From Lentisalinibacter orientalis (GTDB lineage: Bacteria > Pseudomonadota > Gammaproteobacteria > Steroidobacterales > Woeseiaceae): 64,000 nt of DNA. Position numbers and translations under genes: made by a program. Positions 1-8,852 of this stretch are shown piece by piece; position 1 is the stretch's first letter, and each line of letters starts with the position of its first letter. The stretch lies in assembly GCF_040706535.1 (NCBI RefSeq), contig NZ_JAPDRJ010000001.1:372001-436000 (forward strand). Reading direction: 5' to 3'. The notes beneath the pieces are model-generated. The model was not told the origin of the DNA, made no database searches, and worked only from the letters and a program-made list of their open reading frames with translations.

Positions 1-15
1 GTCTGCGGGACGGCG

Positions 16-1800
16 TCAGCGGACGTAGCGGATGCCGTCGAGGTAGACCGTCACCGGTGTGGCGCGGCCGATGACCGTGACCACGAATCCCGTCTTGATG
101 CTCGAGAGGTCCGCTCCCTTCAGCGGTACCGTGTAGCGCCGCCATTCCCGGGTCAGCACGATGTCGTCCACCTTGCGGATGGCGGAATCGGGATGTGCCT
201 TGTCCTGCTCGAGCAGGCCGACGCCGAAGCTCACCTTCTCGCCGCCGTACTCTCCCCGGGCCCAGATCTCCAGCTCTGCGGCGCCGCGGAGGTCGTAACC
301 CCCTTCCCGGTCGCCCCAGTTGTTCGGCGGATGCTGCCAGGCGACACCCACCCAGCCGAACGGCTTCTCGAAGCGCAGGCGGATGCTGTGCGCGCCGTCG
401 CGAACCTCGTTGGCGTACTCGCCGTCCAGTGTCAGGTGATCGATGTCGCCCATCCAGCCCGAGGGGACCCAGGGCATCCCCTCGAGACCGTCGTCGTATA
501 CCGGGAACGGCAGGGGCATGCGTGCCTCACCCTCGACGAGGAGCGGCACGTTGGCGGTGGCCGCATGGCCCGCCTCGTCGTAGGCGTACAGAAACAGGCG
601 ATAGGGTCCCGGCTGCTCGGGCATACGCACTCTCGCGCCCTCGACATCCCCTGTCTCGACGGCGCCTTCGACCGCAGGCATGTCGGGCCGGAAATCGCCG
701 CCGGTCAGGTACTCGGACGACTCGGGGCGCAGCTCCCAGCGGGTACGGATCGCTCCGCCTTCCGGATCCTCCACGGACGCGCGGACCTCGACGGTGGCGC
801 CCGGTTCGACGCGTGTGGAGCCGACGACCGCTAGCGGTGCCGCCCGCGGTGCCAGGTCATCCGGCGGCTCACCCGACCAGATCCCGGTCAGGGCATCCAC
901 CGCCGCCGTCTTCGCGCCGTCCTCGAGGAACATGCCGAACCAGGTGCCGGTGGCCTCCATCTTGTGGCCCCACAGGAAGGCATAGCCGCCCAGCGCCAGG
1001 CCGGGCGCCGCCGCGATGCCCCGCTCCCAGGTCTCGCGGTAGGACACTGCCTTCTCCGCACTGGTCTGCTCCAGCGGAGCGCCCCATCCGGTTTTGGGCA
1101 TCTCCCAGGGTCCTACGGGGCCGAACTCGGTCAGGACGAAAGGCTTGGTCGCGCCACCCTCGCGCAGCAGCCCGGGCACCAGCGGCGCCCCACCGTAGGC
1201 GTTGACGCCATGGATGTCGATGGCGGGGCTGCGCCGGTGGACCCATTCGATACGCTCGCCGTGGACGAACGTGGTGACCGTCATGGTCGGATGGTGGGGG
1301 TCCAGCTGCTTGACCATGGCGGCGACGTCGTTCACGGCCATCCAGACGGCCGGATCGTCGCCTTCGTCGAAACCCTCCATCTCGTTGCCGATCCCCCAGA
1401 GGAGGACGGCCGGATGATCCTTGTAGCGGAGTACGGTCCGGCGCACGCGTTCGCGCTGCTCGGCCACCTGCTCAGGGTCGTCGTAGTCGAAGCCGTGGCG
1501 CTCGTGGCCCAGCCAGATACCGACGGTCACCGTAAGGCCGAGCGCATGCGCCTCATCGAGCAGGGGCTCGAGATTGTCGGCGCCCCAGGTGCGCACCGAG
1601 TTGGCGCCGGCCGCCGCCAGCAGCTCCAGCGAGTGATCGCCGCCGGCGCCGCGGATGAAATACGGCTCGCCGCCGCGCAACAGCTCCCAGCCTTGCTCGG
1701 TCTGCCGCAGCTCGACAGGAACGGCTTCCCCCATGACCGGCTTCCAGAAAAGGAAAGGCCCCGCGATCAGCAGGGCCTTTATGAGGCCTCTTCCGCGCAC
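16..1800 (-). CDS. Exported clan GH-A glycoside hydrolase (GH2-like TIM barrel) with C-terminal beta-sandwich
   Basis: Predicted secreted glycosidase of 594 residues and last gene of the leftward beta-glucan operon, 12 bases after the lipoprotein gene. The GTG start gives a short basic N-region and a hydrophobic stretch (residues 7-19), which I read as a signal peptide ending near residue 25. The TIM barrel (about 30-310) carries WGIGNE with the likely acid/base E140 and TEFGP with the likely nucleophile E225, the clan GH-A arrangement. Residues about 315-420 resemble an Ig-like domain and 430-594 a carbohydrate-binding-type beta-sandwich. Its opening (GWELLRGGEPYFIRG) resembles that of the barrel-fused enzyme upstream (GWKLKVDGEDFYVKG), so the two catalytic domains look paralogous. 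A beta-glucan substrate is inferred from the GH16 and GH3 neighbours; the GH family number is not assigned. Confidence 0.85.
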   Translation of the reverse strand: MRGRGLIKALLIAGPFLFWKPVMGEAVPVELRQTEQGWELLRGGEPYFIRGAGGDHSLELLAAAGANSVRTWGADNLEPLLDEAHALGLTVTVGIWLGHERHGFDYDDPEQVAEQRERVRRTVLRYKDHPAVLLWGIGNEMEGFDEGDDPAVWMAVNDVAAMVKQLDPHHPTMTVTTFVHGERIEWVHRRSPAIDIHGVNAYGGAPLVPGLLREGGATKPFVLTEFGPVGPWEMPKTGWGAPLEQTSAEKAVSYRETWERGIAAAPGLALGGYAFLWGHKMEATGTWFGMFLEDGAKTAAVDALTGIWSGEPPDDLAPRAAPLAVVGSTRVEPGATVEVRASVEDPEGGAIRTRWELRPESSEYLTGGDFRPDMPAVEGAVETGDVEGARVRMPEQPGPYRLFLYAYDEAGHAATANVPLLVEGEARMPLPFPVYDDGLEGMPWVPSGWMGDIDHLTLDGEYANEVRDGAHSIRLRFEKPFGWVGVAWQHPPNNWGDREGGYDLRGAAELEIWARGEYGGEKVSFGVGLLEQDKAHPDSAIRKVDDIVLTREWRRYTVPLKGADLSSIKTGFVVTVIGRATPVTVYLDGIRYVR

Positions 1801-1812
1801 CTCGCGCCCCGG

Positions 1813-2568
1813 TCAGCCCTCGTTGACTGACACCACCCCGTTGTCGAAGTTGGGCGGCGTGGCAGGCTGATACGAATAGCCCCAGTCGAGCAGAAGCTCG
1901 AGCACGAGGATAGGATCGCCCGGGACCAGACGCCGGAACCCCGTGGCCTCCGTTCGGTACAGGGCGTCGGCCGTGAGTTCGTTGAGCGGTATCGAGAACG
2001 GTACGGGCTCGCCGTCCGGACTTGCTCCGGGACAACACTCGAATACCGTAACCGAGCCGAAGAAGTTATCCAGCAACGAGCGATATGCCTTCTTGGCTTG
2101 CTCGCGAACCAGCTCGTCCTGGGACAAGTCGTTGCTGTTCGCGTCGAACAGTTCGTGCAACGCGAGTGCGGTGTAGAACTGGTTCTCGCCGGACGGGCGC
2201 TGCGCCAGCGCGGTGGCCCAGAAGTAGAAGCGGGCCTTCGCGCCATCGGGGCCGGGCGGCAGGGAATTGAACAGCTCGAACTTGTTCGAGGCCTCGGGGT
2301 TGTTGACGTCGAACTCGATGATGGTCGTCGTCGCGAACGGATTCTCCGGGTCCTCCAGAACACAGGGTTCCGGGTGGATGCCGACGTCCTCACAATAGAG
2401 ATCCAGCACCACGTCGGTCGGCAGGACGATGGTATTGATCAGCTCGCCGTCGCCGTCGTCGCGCTCGCTGTTGCAGCCGGCAGAGACCAGCGCCGCCGTA
2501 CCGAGCAGCGCAAGGAGCAGGTGCTTGCCGCGAGCCGGCCTGGCATTTTGTCGATTCAGCTCACTCAT
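1813..2568 (-). CDS. Hypothetical lipoprotein of the beta-glucan operon
   Basis: Lipoprotein of 251 residues with a lipobox (VSAGC; lipidated Cys32), followed by an acidic stretch (SERDDGDGE). I chose the ATG at 2568 because GAGG lies ten bases upstream; an in-frame ATG at 2592 would add eight residues. The mature part has no fold I recognise. It carries scattered cysteines (CEDVGIHPEPC, ECCPG) that could form disulfides outside the cytoplasm. It lies 32 bases after the barrel-fused glycosidase and 12 bases before the second glycosidase, so it is almost certainly co-transcribed. By position it could be a surface glycan-binding protein, in the role SusD-like or SusE-like lipoproteins play elsewhere, but the sequence does not show this. 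Confidence 0.75.
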   Translation of the reverse strand: MSELNRQNARPARGKHLLLALLGTAALVSAGCNSERDDGDGELINTIVLPTDVVLDLYCEDVGIHPEPCVLEDPENPFATTTIIEFDVNNPEASNKFELFNSLPPGPDGAKARFYFWATALAQRPSGENQFYTALALHELFDANSNDLSQDELVREQAKKAYRSLLDNFFGSVTVFECCPGASPDGEPVPFSIPLNELTADALYRTEATGFRRLVPGDPILVLELLLDWGYSYQPATPPNFDNGVVSVNEG

Positions 2569-2600
2569 TCCAATATTACCTCGGCTGTGCATGCACTTCG

Positions 2601-5600
2601 CTAGAACTGATAGATGAAGTAGACGTTGACGCTGAAGATGTAGTCGCTGCCCGGATACTCTTCCTCGGATTCGGAGTCTTCACCGAAGGAACGGTACAGG
2701 GCACGGACGCCGATCTTTGTGGCCTGGTCCTCGGACGTCCGGTCCGATATCGCACCAAAACCGGTGCCGAGCAGGTACGAGTAGTCGAGCTCGAACTGCT
2801 CCGGGAACGTGATGTTGAACTGCCGGTAGAAGTCGTACGGGCCCCAGCGGTCCTTCATGAAGTAGCCGGACAGGACGTGGCGTCCTCCAATGACGGCCTT
2901 GCCGTGCACTTCCCAGAAGTCCCGGGTGCCGCCGGTCGGGCTGCCCGTCGACTGCTGGAAGCCCCGGATACCCCTGATGATGTAGCGATTTCGGTTGGGC
3001 GTGTTGATCGTCATGCGGCTGGAGACGGTCCAGACATCCTCGGCCGGCAGGCCCTCGCCGAACGCCGCGTTGGACTCGGTGGGCGCGAAGAAGAACCGGT
3101 ACGAATCGGTGAAGGTCGGGAACTCGGTGTAGGTGCCGCCGAAGTCGAAGGCGAACCGCGCGTCCTCCCGCCACTCGTTGTCCCAGTCGTAGTAGGGCGT
3201 CGCGCCGGTGGGATCCCAGGTGAAGTAGATCTCGCCGGAGCGTGCTTCCCGGTTGCCCAGCACCGCGAACGGGTCCGCATCCCGGTTACGCGGATTGGTA
3301 CCCGGGGAGAGGATGCCGTCGGCGATCTCCGGCTCTATGAGCGGATTGGCGTGGACCAGGTTGTCGCGATACAGCACCCGCGGGAACACCATCCAGTTGC
3401 CGACGAACATCTGCATGCCCGCTATGTACTCCTGTTTGTTACCCAGGCCGGAATACGGCAGGTTGCTCGGGTCGGAGACGCCGTAGACCGTATGATACTG
3501 GCCGGCGTCGGCCACGATCCCGGCATGCTCCGCGGAGACGAAGGTGCGGGTGCCGAGCAGCGGGAAGGTCAGCTTGGCCTTGAAGCCGAGGGTGTCGTCC
3601 CAGTCGACCTCGTCCAGAAAGACGTTGCCGGCCGCGTAGCGATCGAACTTCTCGCCCACCTTCTCAGTCGCCGACATGATACCGCCGAGCTCCAGCTCCC
3701 AGCCGTTCGCGAACTCCTTCTTGGTGTAGATCGTCGTCTGCCGGGACTGGCGTTCGGTCTGCCCGGCTCCGCCCACGGACTCGCCACGGCGGGCGATGTC
3801 TTCGGAATGGATGAAGGTCCAGTCCATGTCCGCGAGATTCCAGTCGTACTTCAGTATGGCCTTCGGGTTGGCGCCCCAGTAGACCTCGGGACCGGCGAGG
3901 AGCGTGAGACCCTCCCAGGAGCCCTTGCCCTTGATCTCGACGCCCGAGGGTGCGCTGGCGTCCCACACGTCGATGCCTGCGATATCGGTGGCTTCCGCGA
4001 CGAGGCCGAAGAAATCGCCCTCGTAGCCCCAGTGGAACCGCGGCGTGTGATAGAAGGCCTCCAGGTCGAAGTTATCACCGCGATACTGGGCATTGAAGTC
4101 GTAGACCTCGATGCGCCGACCGTCGTCTATGCGGACGGGGCTCACGGGGATACCTTCGATCTCCTCGGTCGCCACGTCGATCTCCCGTTCCAGACCGCGG
4201 TCGCCGTAGGAGAATTCCAGCGGTCGCTTGTCCGCGACATCGCCGAGCACGTTCAGGGTGAACTGGCCGTCCAGCCTGGAGTTCGGATTGAAAGCGAAGT
4301 CGAGGAATACCATCTGGCCGTCGCTGAACTCCAGGGCGTTCTCACCCTCTTCCTCGATGGGCTGCTCCTCGCCCCGGGTGACGAACTCGGCCTGAAAGCG
4401 GCCGCCGGTGAACCGGAGCCGGCGCTCGGACTCATTGACCGCCGCCATGGTCCGACGCATGTCGCCTCTCAGCTCGTAGTAGTCGACGTCCATGGTGGCG
4501 AACATGCTGTTGATTTCGCTCCTGGACGCTTCGTACGGGTCCATCGAGAACACTTCCTGCATGACGTCGTAGGCCATGCGGGGAATCGCCTTGTAGACGC
4601 CTTCCGCATTGGGCGTACCGAGCGCGGTGATGCCGAACCATTCCTCGTTCATGTTGTTGCCGTCAGGCGTCCAGTCGAACAGGTAAGCCTGGTTCGACCA
4701 CGAAGCATTCGTATCCTGAATATCCAGATTCTCGGTCTGGAGGTATTTCCACCACTCGTCGCGCCACTCGAAGATGTACCCGCCGATCGAGTTGCCCAGT
4801 CCGCCGTTACCATAGGCCTGCTGATACATCTCCTGCCACTGCTCCTTCAGGATCATGGCCTGGGCGAACTGGTCCTCCTCGAACGTGCGCGCGTTGAAGG
4901 CGTCGCTGCCGAACTCGAAGAAGACCACCGGCAGGTCGAGCTTCTCGTCGACTCTCTGCCACAGATCCGTGAAACTCGTACCGCGGTAGACGTTGCTGCC
5001 CAGGATGTCGAGGGACGGCACCAGCTCGGCGATGAGGTCGATGTACTGGATGTCGCCGTTCACGATGCTGAACGGGTGATTCGGGGCGATGGACTTGCCC
5101 GCGGAGATCACCTCTTCGTACAGGCTGTAGAGGTAACGGGCCTTGGCCGTGTTCTGCTCGCCCTCGGGCAGGTTCTCGATTTCGAAACTCGACCACGACA
5201 GGCCGTAGTTGCTTTCGTTGCCGAATGCGAACATCAGGACGCCGGGTGTGTCCTTGTAGCGGCGCACGAACTCCTGCATGTCCCGCTTCAGTGTCTCCCG
5301 CGTCAACGGGTCGGAATAGTCGGTGAACGGCACCCATTGCCCGCCGACGGTATAGCCGTAGCGGCCCATCAGGGGATTGACGACGCTCATGATGCCGTGT
5401 TCGCGATAGATGTATTCCACCCACTCCGGCGGGATCGTCGTGAAGCTGCGTATGGTGTTCACGCCCATCTTCTTCATCAGGCCGAACTCGTAGTCCAGCA
5501 CCTTGCGGATGAAGTCGTCGGATTCGTTGAACAGGCCGTAACTGTAGTTCTGGCCGCGCGGCGAGTAGCCCCAGACGACGCCCTTGACGTAGAAGTCCTC

Positions 5601-5753
5601 GCCGTCGACCTTGAGTTTCCAGCCTTTCTCGTCCTTGTAGGTCTCGACCTTGTTCGCCTGGGCGTAACTCACGTCGGGCGCGGCAAGAACCAGCACGGCT
5701 GCCAGCAGGCTGCCGATGACGGCCACACGGTTGAATACTCTCGATTTCGCCAT
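2601..5753 (-). CDS. Clan GH-A glycosidase fused to an outer-membrane beta-barrel
   Basis: Protein of 1050 residues from the ATG at 5753, chosen because it places a clean signal peptide (AKSRVFNR, then a hydrophobic run ending VSYAQA). In-frame ATGs at 5780 and 5807 are alternatives. Residues about 35-400 form a TIM-barrel glycosidase with FAFGNE (likely acid/base E180) and VVFFEFG (likely nucleophile E280). After a helical linker, about 600 residues alternate polar and aromatic strands (such as FDLEAFYHTPRFHWGYEG and FSVNVYFIYQF) and end in Phe. That pattern is typical of an outer-membrane beta-barrel recognised by BamA. It is therefore probably a surface- or periplasm-facing glycosidase anchored by its own barrel. 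It lies 59 bases after GH16 in the same operon. The barrel call rests on strand pattern and terminal Phe only. Confidence 0.85.
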   Translation of the reverse strand: MAKSRVFNRVAVIGSLLAAVLVLAAPDVSYAQANKVETYKDEKGWKLKVDGEDFYVKGVVWGYSPRGQNYSYGLFNESDDFIRKVLDYEFGLMKKMGVNTIRSFTTIPPEWVEYIYREHGIMSVVNPLMGRYGYTVGGQWVPFTDYSDPLTRETLKRDMQEFVRRYKDTPGVLMFAFGNESNYGLSWSSFEIENLPEGEQNTAKARYLYSLYEEVISAGKSIAPNHPFSIVNGDIQYIDLIAELVPSLDILGSNVYRGTSFTDLWQRVDEKLDLPVVFFEFGSDAFNARTFEEDQFAQAMILKEQWQEMYQQAYGNGGLGNSIGGYIFEWRDEWWKYLQTENLDIQDTNASWSNQAYLFDWTPDGNNMNEEWFGITALGTPNAEGVYKAIPRMAYDVMQEVFSMDPYEASRSEINSMFATMDVDYYELRGDMRRTMAAVNESERRLRFTGGRFQAEFVTRGEEQPIEEEGENALEFSDGQMVFLDFAFNPNSRLDGQFTLNVLGDVADKRPLEFSYGDRGLEREIDVATEEIEGIPVSPVRIDDGRRIEVYDFNAQYRGDNFDLEAFYHTPRFHWGYEGDFFGLVAEATDIAGIDVWDASAPSGVEIKGKGSWEGLTLLAGPEVYWGANPKAILKYDWNLADMDWTFIHSEDIARRGESVGGAGQTERQSRQTTIYTKKEFANGWELELGGIMSATEKVGEKFDRYAAGNVFLDEVDWDDTLGFKAKLTFPLLGTRTFVSAEHAGIVADAGQYHTVYGVSDPSNLPYSGLGNKQEYIAGMQMFVGNWMVFPRVLYRDNLVHANPLIEPEIADGILSPGTNPRNRDADPFAVLGNREARSGEIYFTWDPTGATPYYDWDNEWREDARFAFDFGGTYTEFPTFTDSYRFFFAPTESNAAFGEGLPAEDVWTVSSRMTINTPNRNRYIIRGIRGFQQSTGSPTGGTRDFWEVHGKAVIGGRHVLSGYFMKDRWGPYDFYRQFNITFPEQFELDYSYLLGTGFGAISDRTSEDQATKIGVRALYRSFGEDSESEEEYPGSDYIFSVNVYFIYQF

Positions 5754-5812
5754 AGCGACTACTCTTTGATGATTGTTCATTCTTCGTGACCTGTCCGAGA
5801 TCTGCATCGAAC

Positions 5813-8389
5813 TCAGTTGCCGACGATCTCGACGATGATGTTGTCGATGAACAGGTCCGAGACGCAGCCCGGGACACCGCCGCAGATCGCCGATATCTCC
5901 AGCGTCAGTCCGTCAGCGACGGCCGCTGCCGTGCCTGCACTCGTGAAATTCAGCGGCCCGACCGTCGTCCAGTCCGCGGGGAAGGCATCGCCGCCCTGGA
6001 CCAGGTCCGACTTCGTGACGCCGCCGCCAGCCTGTTCGGAGAACACCTGGAAAGTGATCACGCCGCCGTTCGCCGCCGTGCCCTTCCAGTCGAACGTGAT
6101 ACTGAACGTCTGGTTCGGCTCGATCACACCGGCGCCGATCAGGGTCTGCTTGATGGTCGGGTTCCCCGGCGCCGTCGCGTTCAGGTTCGCCGCCGGGCCA
6201 CCGTCCGAACCACCGGTCGCGTCAATCGTGACGCTGCCGCCGTTGTCGAACGTCTCCCAGTCGGTGAAGCCATTGTCGAAACCACCGTTCAGGACGAGGC
6301 TGGTTCCACCACCGCCGCCGCCGCCACCGCCACCGGCCGTGCCCGCGAAGCCGATGTCGGTCAGTAGCAGGGTGAACGGCGCCGCCTGACCACCCAGCGG
6401 GCCGAGCAGGAAACCGTCGTTGCCGGCGATCGTCGCCGCGAAGTCGCTCATCGGGATCGACACCTGCAGCCAGCCGTTGCCGAGATCGGTGACCCCGCCG
6501 TAGGTCGTGAGGTCATAGGTCTGACTGGTGTCGCCATTGTTGATGAACTTCACCTCGAAGGCCGCCAGGTTGCCCGCGTCGCCCTTCACCTTGAACACGA
6601 AGTTCTCGTAGCCGGCGGCGAATCCTGCCGCGTAGTCCGTGAACGCCACGAACCCGACGTGGACGCCGGCACCGTAGCCCTCGCCGCTCGTCACCTGGAT
6701 GGCAGGATTGAAGTCCGGGTCGCCGGCGAAGTTGAAGTCGAACACCGCGCCGGAGCCGAAGTTGTCCACGCCCGGCGGTGCCAGATCCTCGGTCACTGCC
6801 GGATCCGTCGCATACACCACGTTGTCAGGGGTAATGCCCGGGCTGACGCCACCGCCGCCACCGCCACCGGCGGTTCCGCTGAAGCCGAAGTCGGTCAGGA
6901 GGAACGTGAAGGACGCGGCTGCCGTGTCGTCGGTTTCGAACAGGAGCGCGTTCCCGTTCGCCGCCCCGGTCAGATCGGCGATCGGGACCACGACCTGGTA
7001 CCAGCCGTCGCCGAGTGACGTCGAGTAGGCGGAACTCGTCAGATCGATGTCGAGGTAGTCGCCGTCGGGCAGGAGTTTCACGCGGATCAGGTCGTTGTTG
7101 AGGTTCTTCGCCTTGAAGACGAGGCTCTCGTAGCCGGCTGCGAACCCGTCGGCGAACCCGACGATCGCGAACTGGCCCACCTGCGCGCCGTACCCGTTGC
7201 CCGTCGTGACGCCGAAGACCGGGCTGAAACTCGAGTCGAAGGTCACGTTGTTGTTGAAGGTCGAGCCCGAACCGAAAGGATCGAAGCCCGTATAGTCCAC
7301 GCCGAACTCGAGATCCACGGGCTCGCTGGGGTCCGACGCATAGATGACGTCATCCGGGATGATGCCCGGATCGGCCGGCTCCACCTCGGCCTCCTCGCCC
7401 GAATAGACGCGGACCCAGTCCACCTCCAGCGTCGCCGGGAAGGGCGTGGAGCCGTTCGGCGGACCGGGCAGATCCCCGCCCACCGCGAGATTCAGGAGGA
7501 TGTGGAACGGCTGATCGAACGGCGCCGGATAGGGCGCTGCCGCCGAGAACCAGGAATTCTGCACCGCGTACAGCACGCCGTTGAAATACCAGCGGATCTC
7601 GAACTCGTCCCACTCCAGGGCGTAGGTGTTGAAACCGCCCGTCACGTCTTCGGAGGGCGTGTAGTCGACGCTCGAGAACTCGTTGGCCGGGAACTCGCCG
7701 CCGTAATGGATGGTGCCGAAGATGTTGTTGCCGCCGCCGACGCCCCCGGGTCCGGGCTGGCCGTCCAGGTTGGCGGCTTCGACGATATCGATTTCGCCGG
7801 TCGCCGCCCAGCTGCCGTACGGGCTGTCCTGGGACAGCATCCAGAACGCCGGCCACAGGCCCTGACCGGAGGGGAACTTGATGCTCGCTTCGATGCGGCC
7901 GTACTTGAATGCGAAGCGGTCGCGGGTGGTGATCCTCGCGGACGTGTAACCGAAGTCCCCCACTTTTTCGCGCCGCGCGGTGATCTTCAGGACGCCGTTC
8001 TCGAGCTGTGCATTGTCCGGCAGATACCACTGCAATTCGTTGTTGCCCCACCCGGACGGCAGACCGGTGATGCCGCCGTCGCCGACGAAGTCGGAACCGT
8101 CGCCGGACTCGAAGAACCAGGTCTCGGGATCCAGCTGCGCGCCGTCGAATTCGTCGCTCCAGACCAGCGTCAGCAGATCGCCGTCGCTGACCGGGAACGT
8201 CTCCGGTATCTCCAGCGTCGGGTTGGCGATGTTGAAGTTGGTCCGGGTGGTGGTATCCGCCACCGGAATCTCGATCGGCTCGACCTGCTCCAGCGGCTGG
8301 TCACGGTCTTCCTGGGTACAGGCAGACAGCGCCACCAGGGCGGCCAGAGCGGCGACAAAGCGTGGCAATCCTCGCAGGCCGGGCATCAT
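5813..8389 (-). CDS. GH16 endo-beta-1,3-glucanase (laminarinase-type) lipoprotein with three C-terminal beta-sandwich modules
   Basis: First gene of the leftward operon, 858 residues. The start at 8389 has a strong ribosome site (AGGGAG, five bases before ATG) and gives a signal peptide with lipobox LSAC (Cys24). Residues about 70-340 are a GH16 jelly roll with the signature GEIDIVE: nucleophile E199, D201, acid/base E204, preceded by WPAFWML. The form fits laminarinase-like GH16. Two homologous modules of about 150 residues follow (each with a G-Y-G-A and AAGYE/S-VFK-K pattern), then a CBM4/CenC-like module with NGGFDNGFTDWE. They are joined by poly-glycine linkers. It would cut beta-1,3-glucan at the cell surface. 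The long open frame to 8536 is rejected because it lacks a ribosome site and delays the signal peptide. Confidence 0.93.
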   Translation of the reverse strand: MMPGLRGLPRFVAALAALVALSACTQEDRDQPLEQVEPIEIPVADTTTRTNFNIANPTLEIPETFPVSDGDLLTLVWSDEFDGAQLDPETWFFESGDGSDFVGDGGITGLPSGWGNNELQWYLPDNAQLENGVLKITARREKVGDFGYTSARITTRDRFAFKYGRIEASIKFPSGQGLWPAFWMLSQDSPYGSWAATGEIDIVEAANLDGQPGPGGVGGGNNIFGTIHYGGEFPANEFSSVDYTPSEDVTGGFNTYALEWDEFEIRWYFNGVLYAVQNSWFSAAAPYPAPFDQPFHILLNLAVGGDLPGPPNGSTPFPATLEVDWVRVYSGEEAEVEPADPGIIPDDVIYASDPSEPVDLEFGVDYTGFDPFGSGSTFNNNVTFDSSFSPVFGVTTGNGYGAQVGQFAIVGFADGFAAGYESLVFKAKNLNNDLIRVKLLPDGDYLDIDLTSSAYSTSLGDGWYQVVVPIADLTGAANGNALLFETDDTAAASFTFLLTDFGFSGTAGGGGGGGVSPGITPDNVVYATDPAVTEDLAPPGVDNFGSGAVFDFNFAGDPDFNPAIQVTSGEGYGAGVHVGFVAFTDYAAGFAAGYENFVFKVKGDAGNLAAFEVKFINNGDTSQTYDLTTYGGVTDLGNGWLQVSIPMSDFAATIAGNDGFLLGPLGGQAAPFTLLLTDIGFAGTAGGGGGGGGGGTSLVLNGGFDNGFTDWETFDNGGSVTIDATGGSDGGPAANLNATAPGNPTIKQTLIGAGVIEPNQTFSITFDWKGTAANGGVITFQVFSEQAGGGVTKSDLVQGGDAFPADWTTVGPLNFTSAGTAAAVADGLTLEISAICGGVPGCVSDLFIDNIIVEIVGN
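6306..6334. repeat. CCG/CCA triplet tract encoding a poly-glycine linker
   Basis: A run of CCN-type triplets on the plus strand reads as consecutive glycine codons on the coding strand, linking the second and third binding modules of the GH16 lipoprotein. A shorter copy at 6849-6868 links the first and second modules. Such tracts are prone to slippage, which would change linker length by whole residues. Confidence 0.85.
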
Positions 8390-8455
8390 AGGTTCTCCCT
8401 CGAAGACGGAAAGCCCGAAGGCTTGAGGCTGATTTGGTGGGTGACGCTGATCGGC

Positions 8456-8485
8456 GTCCGGGAATTCGGTGTCCGGGAATTCGGG
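8456..8485. repeat. 15-bp tandem repeat in the GH16 leader
   Basis: Two adjacent copies of GTCCGGGAATTCGG followed by T or G, matching at 14 of 15 positions, with a decayed third unit beginning at 8486. It lies in the predicted untranslated leader, 67 bases or more upstream of the GH16 start codon. No function is evident. Confidence 0.85.
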
Positions 8486-8684
8486 GTCGGAATCGGACAG
8501 ATCCGAGGTTCGAGCCGGGACGAGCTCGCGGCGCACCCGTTGCCGTTGGATGCGTACAGGGCTGAAAGCGCTGCCGGCGACAGCGCAACACGCGGCGGCA
8601 CGTCGTTACCAGGTCTCATAGCTCCCCCGAAAATCGTCCTCGCAGAGCGAGGATGTCGTCATATCGTCATTTTCGGGTAACAGG

Positions 8685-8711
8685 ATTATCAAAGATTGAC
8701 AGCGTTGTCAA
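8685..8711 (-). promoter_or_regulatory. Promoter and 16-bp palindromic operator of the GH16 operon
   Basis: TTGACAGCGTTGTCAA at 8696-8711 is a palindrome (TTGACA-N4-TGTCAA). On the minus strand its distal half doubles as a consensus -35 (TTGACA), with GATAAT at 8685-8690 as a likely -10 after 15 bases, a short spacer. The same palindrome and a GATAAT box recur upstream of GH3 (12469-12498). The form resembles LacI-family operators. Placement over the -35 suggests repression, relieved by a glucan-derived sugar. No LacI-type gene is visible in the window. Confidence 0.75.
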
Positions 8712-8802
8712 TTTGCCGGGCACGAGTATCCCTGCCGGCCGTGCCGACATAGGACGCTCCGTTCGCCCGGGACCCGGCGGTGCGGCCCTGCGGGGCAGAG
8801 TG

Positions 8803-8828
8803 AGCCGGCGAGGGGGGCCTCGCCGGCT
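8803..8828. terminator. GC-rich hairpin downstream of the small gene
   Basis: An 11-bp perfect stem (AGCCGGCGAGG / CCTCGCCGGCT) with a four-base loop begins 25 bases after the stop of the leftward small gene at 8853. No T-run follows on the minus strand, so it is not a textbook intrinsic terminator. It could still mark the 3' end of the transcript or insulate the GH16 promoter. Confidence 0.5.
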
Positions 8829-8852
8829 GCGGGGGCAGAGGGAAATCCGGCG

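Larger units (their letters stand above)
8390..8852. other. 463-bp intergenic region upstream of the GH16 operon
   Basis: No credible gene lies here. It holds the long 5' leader of the GH16 operon, a 15-bp tandem repeat (8456-8485), the operator-promoter (8685-8711) and a strong hairpin (8803-8828) after the small gene. The predicted transcription start lies nearly 300 bases ahead of the GH16 start codon, an unusually long leader. Confidence 0.7.

Noticed and set aside
2877..5789. 970-residue plus-strand open frame opposite the barrel-fused glycosidase
   Set aside because: Composition is that of an antisense shadow in high-GC DNA, with no domain or ribosome site.
6306..6868. Repeats that might suggest a CRISPR or microsatellite locus
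   Set aside because: They are in-frame glycine linkers of GH16 without unique spacers.
5813..8536. Longer GH16 protein starting at 8536
   Set aside because: It would place 49 residues, including the translated tandem repeat, before a perfect lipoprotein signal peptide, and lacks a ribosome site.
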